A DNA stretch of 64,000 nt, taken from Bacillota bacterium (GTDB taxonomy: Bacteria; Bacillota; Clostridia; Acetivibrionales; DTU013). A model generated the notes under the pieces. It was not told where the DNA came from. It searched no databases and saw nothing but the letters and a program-made list of their open reading frames with translations. Where the stretch lies: positions 71,233 through 135,232 of the forward strand of contig JAEZRE010000023.1 in the NCBI GenBank assembly GCA_023412915.1. Direction: 5' to 3'. This document shows positions 43,849 through 53,328 of the stretch, piece by piece (position 1 is the first letter of the stretch; each line of letters begins with the position of its first letter). The position numbers and the translations under genes are program-made.

Positions 43849-44802
43849 TTAATTCTTGAATTTCATGATCCCCGCGGTAAGATAAAACCCAAACGCATAC
43901 ATGCCGCTGAAGATCATAAGCAGCAATTTCCCTTCAACCGTATTGAGATAAAATTCACCTACCTGCGCAGAAAAACGGATAAAAATGAAAACTGCCGCCA
44001 GAACTGCAACCATGACAAAATATATCAGCATCCTGTCCTTGTAGGTCGATATCCTTCTGCGGTTATACTCCTCGTCTATACGGTAAAACTGAGTTTCCAG
44101 GTTCGACAGCAGCTTGGTGATATCTCCCCTGTGCCGAATGCTAAGCTTGATATTGAGTACAAAATCCCTGAAATGTGAATTATCCACCTTCGTCTGCAGA
44201 ATATCCAGAGCTTCTTCCGGCTCCAGTCCGCGGTTCACCTGCGTTACCATATCTCTTATGAACGTCTGCAGCGGTTCTCCGATACCGGAGCCCAGCGACT
44301 TCTCAAACGCGTACATGATATCTTCCTTTACAGAACACCACCTGTTCAGGACCGAAATGTACTCCGACAATTTTTTCCGGACCATTTCCGAGTTATAACG
44401 AACCAGTATATCCAGTCCAAAAAGCGGAAGCAGCGATATCAGAAAGCTGATGACCAGCGCTGTCGGGAAGAAGCCAAGGAGGCTGATCACAGGCTTGAAA
44501 ACAAGCCCGAAGATAACGGCCATTACAGCAAAAAGGAAATAAACATTAAAGAATGGAATGTAATGCCGGATATTTGACTTCTCAATATATACCAACGAAA
44601 ACTGTTCTAAAGGCCTTGAACCTGCTAATATTCCGGCGATCCTCCCTCGGCCGGCCGAAAGTCCGGTCCCGGCAAATCCGCGGCGCATCTGTGCTTCAAG
44701 CTGCCTGATATAGCCGGGATAGTCGACCTTGTAGGTCAAAGTAAAAGCAAGAAACATATCGGCGCCAAAAAGCAGGATCGACAAGGGAATTATCAGCAGC
44801 AT
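43849..44802 (-). CDS. TadB-like inner-membrane protein (type II secretion F domain)
   Basis: 317 aa with membrane segments near residues 2-22, 80-100 and 115-135 and two at the C-terminus (about 255-312). The T2SSF-like region around 140-240 includes LNRWCSVKEDIMYAFEKSLGSG and NRGLEPEEALDILQTKV. Its start overlaps the end of cpaF by 10 bp. Forms the platform pair with the TadC-like protein. Confidence 0.8.
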   Translation of the reverse strand: MLLIIPLSILLFGADMFLAFTLTYKVDYPGYIRQLEAQMRRGFAGTGLSAGRGRIAGILAGSRPLEQFSLVYIEKSNIRHYIPFFNVYFLFAVMAVIFGLVFKPVISLLGFFPTALVISFLISLLPLFGLDILVRYNSEMVRKKLSEYISVLNRWCSVKEDIMYAFEKSLGSGIGEPLQTFIRDMVTQVNRGLEPEEALDILQTKVDNSHFRDFVLNIKLSIRHRGDITKLLSNLETQFYRIDEEYNRRRISTYKDRMLIYFVMVAVLAAVFIFIRFSAQVGEFYLNTVEGKLLLMIFSGMYAFGFYLTAGIMKFKN

Positions 44803-45998
44803 CCGTCGTCTCCTCCCTTCGCGGGATAAAGCCGCCTGTAACCGAACTCGTCCTTTCGGCTGTCATAGCCCAGAACTTCAAGGACCTCCACTACCTTGAA
44901 CTCCTTAAGATAAAAAATTATGTCGATGCTTCTTCCCAGCATTTCCTTGACAGTCTTTTCACTCTCCCCGATATTGGCTCCCTTGCTGAGCGTAAGCAAG
45001 CGCGCAAACGCATCGTAAGCGCTTTCCGAATGGGTCGTAGCCAGGCCTCTGTGGCCGGAAAACGCGGCTTTAACGAAGTCCCAGGCCTCATCCCCGGTTA
45101 TCTCCCCGACACAGTACGTGTCGAGAGACATAGTCAGACCGTCTCTTACAAGATCCTTTAATGTAACCGGCCTTCCGCCCTCATTCTGCTTTTTGATCCT
45201 CTGTTCTATGCAATAGGGCTTGTCCGGGTATATTTCCGCATCCGATTCGACAATAAGGACTCTCTCCATCTCGGGCAGTATATTTACAAAAGCCCGCATC
45301 AATGTAGTCTTCCCAGCGGCGCCCTTTCCGCAGAAGAGTATGGAGGCGTCCGTTTGTGAAAGCTTTTTTATAAGGTCTGCAAGTTCATCGTCCAGCATTC
45401 CGAGCTCCTTCAGGTCATCGACCGTATAGCTCACCCTCCTGTGTTTGCGGATGCTGATAGCGGGTCCCGCTATATTCCTGGGCTTGACGGATACGTTGAT
45501 TCTCAGGCGGTACTTTTCGTCAGTGACCCTGCAATGGCTGTCATTTTCATTCAAAATACCGCCGTTACGGATCGCAATCAGCTTGCAGTACGTGTCGAAT
45601 ATCTTCTCGTTCCCGAAATGCACCGGGATTTTGCTCCTGATACCGTGGCGCCTGATAGCGAACTGGTTGTACCTGGTGCCGTCGATATCGGTGATATCCT
45701 CCTCTTCGATATAAGGCTGAAGCTCTCCATAGCCGAACATGAAGTCAAAAACCTTGCGTATCAATTCATCCCTGAATATGCCGCAGTGATACCTTTTAAG
45801 GTCGATATCCCTGATTATCGCAGTCTCAAGGGCGCTCCGGTCCGTCCTGCCGGCCGAGACGTCGGCTACCAGTTCCGGACATTCCTTGAGGATATCATTC
45901 GTAATGGATGATATGATCGTATTAAGGTCGCCGGGTTTACTGACCGCATTGTAATTTTCTTCGTAAAACAGCTTGTGATGAGATTTGACAACTGGCAT
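44793..45998 (-). CDS. CpaF/TadA-type secretion ATPase
   Basis: Hexameric ATPase that powers pilus assembly or secretion, 401 aa. Walker A GKGAAGKTT (224-232), the Asp box IVESDAEIYPDKPY, and the His-box region FSGHRGLATTHSESAYDAFARL are clear. The N-terminal domain (1-150) is typical for CpaF. The ATG shares a base with the stop codon of the kinase fusion gene (TAATG), so the two are coupled. No other pilus ATPase is seen. Confidence 0.9.
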   Translation of the reverse strand: MPVVKSHHKLFYEENYNAVSKPGDLNTIISSITNDILKECPELVADVSAGRTDRSALETAIIRDIDLKRYHCGIFRDELIRKVFDFMFGYGELQPYIEEEDITDIDGTRYNQFAIRRHGIRSKIPVHFGNEKIFDTYCKLIAIRNGGILNENDSHCRVTDEKYRLRINVSVKPRNIAGPAISIRKHRRVSYTVDDLKELGMLDDELADLIKKLSQTDASILFCGKGAAGKTTLMRAFVNILPEMERVLIVESDAEIYPDKPYCIEQRIKKQNEGGRPVTLKDLVRDGLTMSLDTYCVGEITGDEAWDFVKAAFSGHRGLATTHSESAYDAFARLLTLSKGANIGESEKTVKEMLGRSIDIIFYLKEFKVVEVLEVLGYDSRKDEFGYRRLYPAKGGDDGCC

Positions 45999-47707
45999 TA
46001 CGAAACCTCCAAAGCTCTGTTCTTTCCACTCCCGGACCTGTTGTTAAAACGCCCGGCAAGCAGCCTGACCCTGTTCAGCAGCCCGTTCGCCGGAAGCAGC
46101 CCCAGTTTGACGAGCAGGCTTTTATAATCCTCTGCTATTTCCTTTTCCATATGCGAAACATAGGCGCTTTTCATGTTTCTGTACGCAGCGCGTTTCCTGC
46201 CGACCGACACCTTCCCGAGGAGATTGCCCTGAGTGGCCGCCCGCGCCTGTGCAATGCCCATTCCGGATGCTTTATCATATTCAAAGAGCACAAATTTTGT
46301 ATTTTCTTCGGGCAGCTGCTGTTTATCCTTCAGGAAGGCGATATAACCGTTGAATTCCCTGAACTGATCGACGTCGCCTCTGAACGCTGCGATATTGATA
46401 TCGGACCTGAGCAGTGAAGCCAATGTAAACGAGTCGTATATGGACTTGTTCACAAGCAGTATCGTAATGTCGTAACTGCGGTAGCACTTGTCTATCAATT
46501 TAGGAACACTGTCTTCATCGTAATATTCATAATTATCGAGCCTGTAATTACCTGTAATGACATGCAGGTTGGAGAGGTCCTTCCGGGATACGGACAACTG
46601 CTGTAGATAGCCCGTTGTCAGCATTCCCTTGGAGATGGCGTCCATGGCCATGTCAAGGCCGGAATGCCCGAAAATTGCAGACTGATGGTCAATTGCGGGG
46701 AACTTCCTTATATTCAGGAACAGATCGGCTTTGGGAGCCAGCAGGTCGAGATCCGCCAGAACCACTTCGCTCCTGGTGTATTTGGCCGCGGCGTATGCAA
46801 ATTCGCAGCCGAATTCGGCATTATCCCATACTGTAATTATCATTTTATGAAAGCTGTAACCGGAGCCTGGCTTGACCAGGTCATATTCGATTCCCTGAAG
46901 CCCTGCCTTTTTTCGCAGCATTTCCCTGCCGCCCTGCAGTTCTTCCAGTTCGAAAAGAAGCTCGGAAGCGCTCTGATACCGGTCATCCATATTATCACGG
47001 GTGCATTTTTCAACGATGCTTTCCAAAACCGGAGAAAGCGAATCGTCGTAATACCTGATCGGCTTCAGGCCGTATGGAGGTTCCGCCGGGTTTTTCCCCG
47101 TCAGAAGCTGGTGCAGCGTTATGCCGAGGCTATAAATGTCGGAGGCTGCCCCGGTCTGACCCGTACCATACTGCTCCGGAGCCGCATAGCCTCTTGTCCC
47201 TATGAATACCGTATCCGCGGAAGCATTCGGCTTGTACTCGCGCGCAATGCCGAAATCGATGAGCTTAAGCGTTCCATTGCCTGTCAGTATTATATTTGAC
47301 GGTTTCATATCCCTGTAAATGATCGGATTCGGATTCTGACCGTGCAGATATTCAAGCGCCTTACACAGCTGGATAGCCCATTCCACGACGATTCCGGCGG
47401 CAATCCTGCCTTCCGACGCAAGCTTTTTATCGAGTGATATGCCGTTGATATAGTCGAATACCATATACGTTTTGCCATCCTGCTCCAGGATGTCGAACAA
47501 CCTCGGAAGCGTGGGATGTTCCAATTTCTTAAGCAGGTTGGGCTCTGCCATAAGGTCTGCATCCAACCCGTCCCGACCATTGAATTCCTTAATGGCCCAA
47601 AACGTGTCGGTATTGATGTTTCTCGCGAGATAAACCGTACCCATGCCGCCTTGGCCAAGTATACCCTCCACCCGATATCTGCCGTCGAATAAATCGCCTG
47701 CCTGCAT
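45998..47707 (-). CDS. Ser/Thr protein kinase fused to a degenerate CpaE/TadZ-like domain
   Basis: 569 aa. Residues 8-265 are a Hanks-type kinase: Gly loop LGQGGMGTVYLA (17-28), K40, catalytic YRDMKPSN (D133; Tyr replaces the usual His), DFG 151-153, and APEQY near 176. Residues about 288-540 read like CpaE/TadZ, a MinD-type protein: MIITVWDNAEFGCEF then VVLADLDLLAPKADLFLNI. The P-loop is lost (WDNAEFGCEF instead of a GK[ST] loop). No PASTA or transmembrane segment is seen. The ATG at 47705-47707 follows GAGG. First gene of the Tad-like operon. Confidence 0.85.
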   Translation of the reverse strand: MQAGDLFDGRYRVEGILGQGGMGTVYLARNINTDTFWAIKEFNGRDGLDADLMAEPNLLKKLEHPTLPRLFDILEQDGKTYMVFDYINGISLDKKLASEGRIAAGIVVEWAIQLCKALEYLHGQNPNPIIYRDMKPSNIILTGNGTLKLIDFGIAREYKPNASADTVFIGTRGYAAPEQYGTGQTGAASDIYSLGITLHQLLTGKNPAEPPYGLKPIRYYDDSLSPVLESIVEKCTRDNMDDRYQSASELLFELEELQGGREMLRKKAGLQGIEYDLVKPGSGYSFHKMIITVWDNAEFGCEFAYAAAKYTRSEVVLADLDLLAPKADLFLNIRKFPAIDHQSAIFGHSGLDMAMDAISKGMLTTGYLQQLSVSRKDLSNLHVITGNYRLDNYEYYDEDSVPKLIDKCYRSYDITILLVNKSIYDSFTLASLLRSDINIAAFRGDVDQFREFNGYIAFLKDKQQLPEENTKFVLFEYDKASGMGIAQARAATQGNLLGKVSVGRKRAAYRNMKSAYVSHMEKEIAEDYKSLLVKLGLLPANGLLNRVRLLAGRFNNRSGSGKNRALEVS

Positions 47708-47800
47708 AAAAAACCTCACAAACCGAATCCCTGTCGTATTTTAATCTTTTGTGAGAGTATTCCTTATATGGTATATTTATACATAACTAAGTCGTGTCTG

Positions 47801-47809
47801 ATTCTATCA
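47801..47809 (-). promoter_or_regulatory. Possible promoter of the Tad-like operon
   Basis: Minus-strand extended -10 TGATAGAAT (TAGAAT at 47801-47806), about 95 bp before the kinase gene. No good -35 is visible at 17 bases. Confidence 0.35.
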
Positions 47810-47900
47810 CAATATCCCAATATTTTCCATACTATTTTGTAATATTTTTCTTTTTTAAGTAATATTATGAGTGTCGGATGCTGTATTAAAGGATTGGCGG

Positions 47901-47960
47901 GAAAAAACAAATTTCGGGCTCGGGGAAATAATTCCCCGGCAAGGCAGGGATCGCCCGAAA
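47901..47960 (-). terminator. Rho-independent terminator after the radical SAM gene
   Basis: On the minus strand TTTCGGGC (47960-47953) pairs with GCCCGAAA (47919-47912), with an inner CGGGGAA/TTCCCCG hairpin (47921-47938), followed by TTTGTTTTTT. It lies 27 bp past the stop codon. Confidence 0.8.
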
Positions 47961-47986
47961 ACGGGAAGTCACCTGAGGCGGAGAAT

Positions 47987-48991
47987 TTAAAATTTGACTA
48001 TGTTGAAATCCGGAATAAACTGTTCGGAAGCGGAATCACGCTCCTGTACATACCCATTCAGGCCGAGTTTGACGAATTTTCCAACCACCTTGTCATACTC
48101 TCGACGGGTTATATGCCTGTCGAGTACAGGATGACCCACTGCATGGTAACAGGGCACAAATTGGCTCATAAGGCTCACGTATGTGTCCTTTGGCAGATTG
48201 CCGGCAATCCATTCGAGTACGCGGATCGAATCCTCCGTATGACCCGGCAGAACAAGATGGCGTATGATCAATCCCTTTTTCATCAGTCCGTCTTTGTCGA
48301 AAATCGGAGAACCTGCCTGTCTGTGCATTTCCAATATAGCTTTGGAGGCATAGTCGAAATAGTCTGCCGCTCCGGAATATTCTTTCGACAGTTCCGGGCT
48401 GACATACTTCAGGTCGGGAAGATACACGTCCGCCCATCCCTGCAGCTGCCTCAGACTGTCGAGGCTTTCATACGCGTTGGTATTGTAAACGACAGGTATG
48501 TCAAGACCGGTACGCGGTCCGTTGCCGGACTCTTCAGCCGTTCCGGCATTGCCAAACGGCGTTCCGCCCGCATTAACGCAGGTTGTTCCGCCGGTGATGC
48601 GTCCTGCTGCTCCGTCCTCACCGTACATGATCGTTCCTGTACGCGCCAGCGCCAGTGCTTCGATAATAGAAGGTATAAAATGATTCGGCGTCACAAGGTT
48701 GATATTATGCGCGCCTTTGTCCCTGAGTGAAAGAAATACGCAGGCAAGCTCTCCGGCAGTTATTTCCTTCCCCCGGCCGCCGTGACTTATCTCATGGTTC
48801 TGGCAAAAAATACATTTAAGGTTGCACCCGGAAAAAAATATGGCTCCGGATCCCCTTGTCCCGCTTATGCAGGGTTCTTCCCACATATGCAGGAAAGCCC
48901 TTGACACGACCGGGTTTGCACCCATACCACAAAACCCTTTCTTATTCTCCCTGTCAGCACCGCAAGCCCGCGGACAAATATCACACAGCAT
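47987..48991 (-). CDS. Radical SAM protein, pyruvate formate-lyase-activating-enzyme-like, with an insert
   Basis: 334 aa. The [4Fe-4S] motif is C56-x3-C60-x2-C63 (SGCNLKCIFCQN), and an extra N-terminal cysteine set (C3, C6, C10, C21) is present. The family is the PflA-like group often annotated as AmmeMemoRadiSam-related; substrate unknown. A run of about 44 Gly/Ala/Thr-rich residues (about 119-162) interrupts the segment that usually reads straight into IPVVYNTNAYE. The insert keeps the frame and has lost none of the conserved blocks around it. Confidence 0.82.
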   Translation of the reverse strand: MLCDICPRACGADRENKKGFCGMGANPVVSRAFLHMWEEPCISGTRGSGAIFFSGCNLKCIFCQNHEISHGGRGKEITAGELACVFLSLRDKGAHNINLVTPNHFIPSIIEALALARTGTIMYGEDGAAGRITGGTTCVNAGGTPFGNAGTAEESGNGPRTGLDIPVVYNTNAYESLDSLRQLQGWADVYLPDLKYVSPELSKEYSGAADYFDYASKAILEMHRQAGSPIFDKDGLMKKGLIIRHLVLPGHTEDSIRVLEWIAGNLPKDTYVSLMSQFVPCYHAVGHPVLDRHITRREYDKVVGKFVKLGLNGYVQERDSASEQFIPDFNIVKF

Positions 48992-49106
48992 GGCAATTAA
49001 CCTTTACAATACATTTAAATAAAAATATAATAAAATTAAATATAAGGCATGTCAACAAACGAATCATACATCGCAGATAATATTGGCGTATTTGGAGGGT
49101 TGGGGT

Positions 49107-50060
49107 ATGAGGATCAGCGGAATTACATATGCAGTAAGAAAGACGCACAAAACCAGGAACATCGTACTGACCGTTACTATTCTGCTTATTCTTGCCATAC
49201 TGTCGCTGGTACTGGTCACCGGCTATGAAAGCTGGGTTCTCCTGCATCCGGGAAAAGAGCCCATCGGTACGTTTTCTTCGAACATTGTTCCCGAATACAG
49301 GGATATCAGCTTCAGAGGGGCAGATGAGACGATTATACTCAAAGGCTGGCTGTTCCAGGCTAATAACAGCGACCGTGCCATTATCCTGGTCCATTCATAC
49401 GGAAAAAACAGACTGCAGTTCGGTATAGATACCGTGGACCTCATCAAGGAATTTTTAAACAAAGGCTACAGCGTATTTGCTTTTGACCTGAGAAATTCCG
49501 GGGAATCGGGAGGCAAGGACAATGCCTTCGGTTACAGTGAGAAAGCCGACGTAGAGGCCGCGGTTAAATATATGAAGTCACAGGGCTCCACGCATATCAC
49601 ACTCATGGGCTTCTCCACGGGAGCGGATGCGGCGTTGCTTGCGGCGGCCGACGGCAGTTCGGTTGACGCCGTAATAGCGGACAGCCCATATGCCGATCTC
49701 AAATCGTACCTGAACAACAGCCTCAATCGTTGGACACACCTGCCGTCCATACTTTTCAACCGGACGGTAGCCTATGGTATAGAAGTGACCGGCGGAATCG
49801 ATATGAAGAAAGCCAGCCCGGTAAACCTTATCACTGCAGAAAATCCGCCGCGTCTGTTGTTGATTCACGGCAAGGACGACAAGGTAGTCCCGGTGGAGAA
49901 CAGCATAGAGCTTTACCAGAAGTATTCGGAACTTAATCCGTCCGGTGCGGAATTCTGGCAGACAGGCGACGACGGACATGCGACGAGCTTCCTGAAATAT
50001 AAAGACGAATACCTTAACAGAGTATTCGCCCTACTGGACAAGGTCTATCCCGCCGAGTGA
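49107..50060 (+). CDS. Alpha/beta hydrolase with N-terminal membrane anchor
   Basis: 317 aa. One membrane segment (about 19-40) is followed by an extracellular-facing alpha/beta hydrolase with nucleophile S170 in GFSTG (168-172), a DLRNSGESGG segment (128-136), and the acid and base in GKDDKVVP and DDGHATS. Resembles the YqkD/BAAT-type exported hydrolases; substrate unknown. ATG at 49107 has GGAGG 8 bases upstream; a longer TTG start at 49083 is less likely. A shared terminator follows. Confidence 0.87.
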   Translation: MRISGITYAVRKTHKTRNIVLTVTILLILAILSLVLVTGYESWVLLHPGKEPIGTFSSNIVPEYRDISFRGADETIILKGWLFQANNSDRAIILVHSYGKNRLQFGIDTVDLIKEFLNKGYSVFAFDLRNSGESGGKDNAFGYSEKADVEAAVKYMKSQGSTHITLMGFSTGADAALLAAADGSSVDAVIADSPYADLKSYLNNSLNRWTHLPSILFNRTVAYGIEVTGGIDMKKASPVNLITAENPPRLLLIHGKDDKVVPVENSIELYQKYSELNPSGAEFWQTGDDGHATSFLKYKDEYLNRVFALLDKVYPAE

Positions 50061-50080
50061 TCATTCAGACCCCAAAAACA

Positions 50081-50107
50081 AAGACGCTTCATAGATTGAA
50101 GCGTCTT
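50081..50107. terminator. Bidirectional terminator between the hydrolase and flgN genes
   Basis: AAGACGCTTC (50081-50090) pairs with GAAGCGTCTT (50098-50107) over a 7-base loop. T-rich on the plus strand after the stem, and A-rich before it (CCCAAAAACA), so it can serve both convergent genes. Confidence 0.85.
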
Positions 50108-50110
50108 TCT

Positions 50111-50596
50111 TTATTTCTTCTTGTCGAGGAAATAGGATGATGTCCTTGGAGGCGCCGGATTGTACGCGTTGTTTATCTTTATGCCCTGATTCAGCTTTTT
50201 TATTTTAGAGCCGATGGTGTCCAAAAGTGCTTTGCTTTTTTCATTGTTATTCTTTTCTGTTTTGCTGATCCTGCCTATGAGCTCAAGAATCTCCGCCGTA
50301 TTCTCCTTCAGCTTTGCAGCCGCCGGGAATGAAGACGCATCCAGTTCCTCCAGCTTTCTGATGTTCAGCGTTGTTTTCAATCTTTCGAAATATACTCGGA
50401 ATTCCTCGTCCAGCTTATCGATCGCATCAATCTTCTGCTGTTTTTCAGAAATCAGCTTTTGCAACGCGTCGAGCGAATCGGAAGTTATAGCCGGAGTCTG
50501 GGCTTCCGTCATAGAAAGCATATCCTGGAGAAGGACTTTTTTCTTCCCCAGGAGCTCATTCATTCTTTCAAAATATTTATCTGCCGACATATTCAT
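50111..50596 (-). CDS. FlgN-like flagellar chaperone
   Basis: 161 aa, almost entirely helical, with no membrane segment: a FlgN-type export chaperone for hook-associated proteins such as FlgK and FlgL. Evidence is the helical bundle pattern (MNELLGKKKVLLQDMLSMTEAQ, then DSLDALQKLISEKQQKIDAIDKLD), the short helical C-terminal part and the position directly after fliS. Low sequence conservation in this family limits certainty. Confidence 0.7.
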   Translation of the reverse strand: MNMSADKYFERMNELLGKKKVLLQDMLSMTEAQTPAITSDSLDALQKLISEKQQKIDAIDKLDEEFRVYFERLKTTLNIRKLEELDASSFPAAAKLKENTAEILELIGRISKTEKNNNEKSKALLDTIGSKIKKLNQGIKINNAYNPAPPRTSSYFLDKKK

Positions 50597-50658
50597 ATAT
50601 ATACCTGTTTTCCTACCGTTTTACATAACCTCTCATAAAGTTGTTATGCACCAGCCCG

Positions 50659-51069
50659 TTATCTGGCCATTTCGAGCGGTCTGTTCCCCTGTTTTGCCAG
50701 CTTCATCGCCTGAGCCCATGTGTCGCGGAGCTCCTTCACAAAGTGCAACACCTCTTCGAGAATTGCCGTGTCCTTTTTCATATTTGCTTCTATCAGCCTG
50801 TCCATGAAATAGTCATACAGCATTGCAAGGCCTTTTGATAGATCATACTGCATATCGAGTGTTGCCTGAAACTCCGAGATTATATCTTCCGCTCTTATTA
50901 TACTTTCATTCGCCTTCTCGGGATCTTTATCCTCGATTGCCTTCTGGGCCTGCATTATAAACTTTACCAGCCCGTTATAAAGCATCAGTGTCAACTCCTC
51001 CGGGCTTGCCGTCATTATGGAGTTCTGCTTGTATGTATTATAAGTATTGTGTGCGTCCGTAGTAACCAT
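50659..51069 (-). CDS. fliS: Flagellar export chaperone FliS
   Basis: 136-aa helical chaperone that keeps flagellin unpolymerised before export. The signature is near the start: NTYKQNSIMTASPEELTLMLY begins at residue 11, followed by LVKFIMQAQKAIED. Order fliD-fliS is the usual one. Gap to fliD is 41 bp. Confidence 0.95.
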   Translation of the reverse strand: MVTTDAHNTYNTYKQNSIMTASPEELTLMLYNGLVKFIMQAQKAIEDKDPEKANESIIRAEDIISEFQATLDMQYDLSKGLAMLYDYFMDRLIEANMKKDTAILEEVLHFVKELRDTWAQAMKLAKQGNRPLEMAR

Positions 51070-51110
51070 ATACGCTCCTTAAAAAATCATAATTTGAATG
51101 AACCGGAGAT

Positions 51111-53321
51111 TTATGCAAATTGCTGCGCCAGCCAACTGCTCTGGGAATTCATCTGGCTAATCAGCGATTCAAGCCGTGAAAACTGGTCATAGTAGCTATT
51201 TTCCTTTGTAGACAGCTCATCGTTCAATTCAGCAATCTTATCGTCATAATCGCTGATCTGATTGTAAAGCGTATTACTATACTGTGATCTGTCCCCTATA
51301 GCCCCGGCTTTCTCCAATAAAGCGCCACGGTGACCGTTCATTGTATTGGTACGAATATTATCCTGAATAATATCGTTCAAGCGGTACATCAACCCGTTTT
51401 CGCCATATCTCTCGGACTTTGCGGTAGGATCTGTAGAAGCCTGGTAATAAGTCTTATCAGATTGCTTGGTGAACAGGCTGAATACCTGATCGGGGTTATT
51501 GGTCAAAGCCTCTTTCAGCTTGTTCTCATCCACATACAATTTACCTTTGTCCATCCACGAACCTGACTTTATTCCAATGGAAGGAAGTGTAAGTCCCGAC
51601 CCGTCAACCTTGTCCAGCATTGCATTGCGCATTCCGGTAGCAATGGCTCTCAGTATGTTATCGCCCGACAAAAGTCCTGCTTGGGCTTTTTCCTCCCAAG
51701 CCTTGATATCGTCCTCATACATCGCATCTTTTTGAGTATCGGTCAAGGGGAGAAAATCATAGTTCCTGTCCTGGGAAAGCTTTGTATTTATTTTGTCCAA
51801 AATTTCATTATACTTGTTTACAAAGCCTTTGATTAGTTCGACGGCTTTTGTCGGATCCGAACTAACCTCAAGGCCAACGGATCCTGCATAATCTTTTTTT
51901 AGATTGAATGTTACGCCGTTTACTGTAAAATTGTTTGTGGCACGGGTGATAACCTGATCGGAGGTTCCATCATTATACGTTATACTGGCATCTCTGCCGC
52001 TGGTACCTGCGGTTGCGAGGGTCAGGGCGTTCAGCAAGCCCCCGGCTCCGGCATCATTGCCCGTGATGCTTGCGGTTGCGCCTGTCGAGCTGGATTCCAG
52101 AATAAATTTGTCATTCAGATTGTCATAGCTCATCTTGACGCCTGCCGCGGTATTTGAGTTCACCGCGGATATGATATCATTCATTGAAGTACTGGCGGAA
52201 TTGAAGCTGAATGACTGGCCATTTATAGTAAAGTTAATATCCTTATCGTTTTTATCATCCGTTAACGTGATAGATTTTGCAAAACTGCTGCGGATATCAT
52301 ATAAGTGCGCATCAAGGTCAAGCTTGTTTGAAATATTGACACCGCTGAACCCTATTGCTGTCAAACCGCTGCTTTCTACCGCGGATGCCGAAACAGCGAC
52401 CGCCGGATCGTTACTTCCCAAAACTATTTTGTTATCTGTTACTTTTACAGTTATTTTCCCAGGTCCAAAGCCGTTAACAGCATCATCCGCCATTGTCTGG
52501 ATAGCTGATGCTACCTGTTCGGCGGTATAAGTCGTTCCTGGGGTCAGGGCAAACTCTTTTGTTTCCGTCCCGAGAGTTATTTTGAATTTGTTGTTCTGTC
52601 CTGTCGGCGTGATGCCGCTGCTCAGGTCGTTGTTGAATATTGCCGCACACCCGCCGTTTATCGTGTTGGAAAGCTTCAACGTATTCGTATTACTGGTAGT
52701 GAAGGTCAGCTTGTCCGTGCTTACGCCGACCGTTATCTTGCCGTCTCCGAAAGCTGTATTCAGTTTATTTTGGATATCGTTCATCAATCCGTTGATATCA
52801 GTAACACTGTCGTCAATGACTATCTCTTTTTTAACTCCGTTGAATTCAGCAAAGAACCGGTTATTATCCAGCAGAGCGCTTATATCGCTTACATTGGCTG
52901 AGGTCAGGGATGCTCCCGAAAGTCCGGTGGTTACTGCTGTGCCGGTCACCTTTGCCGCCAGGGCTGTCCTGATATCTTTTATTGTATAGCTGCCGGCTCT
53001 GGCGCCACTTCCGGCAACTGCCGAGAAGTAAGAGTTGGTATCGGCTCCGTCGTATTTAACCGCAAAGGCGCTATAAATAACGCTGTTCCTCATATCCGAA
53101 GCAGGCTTGAGCAAATTGAAATATTCATCGTTCAAGCCCTGCAGAGAACTTGTTATCTCTCTGTACTGATTCTGTTTCCAAAGCAGCAGCTGCCTGTCCT
53201 GTGAAACAGAGTCCACTTTTGCCCGCTCCACCTGCATCAGCTGTGATACCATACCGTCGACATCAAGTCCGGAAAGTCCTGTCATCCTCGAAATACTGTT
53301 ATATATCGAATTTATTGCCAT
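51111..53321 (-). CDS. fliD: Flagellar filament cap protein FliD
   Basis: 736-aa capping protein (HAP2) that folds flagellin at the filament tip. N-terminal FliD_N (about 1-110, with SGLDVDGMVSQLMQVERAKVD near residue 17) and C-terminal FliD_C (last 250, with MYRLNDIIQDNIR and ending in helical NSQSSWLAQQFA) flank a variable surface-exposed middle, as usual. It is longer than the E. coli protein because of that middle part. Exported through the flagellar channel. Confidence 0.95.
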   Translation of the reverse strand: MAINSIYNSISRMTGLSGLDVDGMVSQLMQVERAKVDSVSQDRQLLLWKQNQYREITSSLQGLNDEYFNLLKPASDMRNSVIYSAFAVKYDGADTNSYFSAVAGSGARAGSYTIKDIRTALAAKVTGTAVTTGLSGASLTSANVSDISALLDNNRFFAEFNGVKKEIVIDDSVTDINGLMNDIQNKLNTAFGDGKITVGVSTDKLTFTTSNTNTLKLSNTINGGCAAIFNNDLSSGITPTGQNNKFKITLGTETKEFALTPGTTYTAEQVASAIQTMADDAVNGFGPGKITVKVTDNKIVLGSNDPAVAVSASAVESSGLTAIGFSGVNISNKLDLDAHLYDIRSSFAKSITLTDDKNDKDINFTINGQSFSFNSASTSMNDIISAVNSNTAAGVKMSYDNLNDKFILESSSTGATASITGNDAGAGGLLNALTLATAGTSGRDASITYNDGTSDQVITRATNNFTVNGVTFNLKKDYAGSVGLEVSSDPTKAVELIKGFVNKYNEILDKINTKLSQDRNYDFLPLTDTQKDAMYEDDIKAWEEKAQAGLLSGDNILRAIATGMRNAMLDKVDGSGLTLPSIGIKSGSWMDKGKLYVDENKLKEALTNNPDQVFSLFTKQSDKTYYQASTDPTAKSERYGENGLMYRLNDIIQDNIRTNTMNGHRGALLEKAGAIGDRSQYSNTLYNQISDYDDKIAELNDELSTKENSYYDQFSRLESLISQMNSQSSWLAQQFA

Positions 53322-53328
53322 AGCTCAT

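Noticed and set aside
47880..47960. Possible c-di-GMP riboswitch before the Tad-like operon
   Set aside because: The hairpins lie after the radical SAM gene and end in a T-run; they fit a terminator, and the GEMM core is absent.
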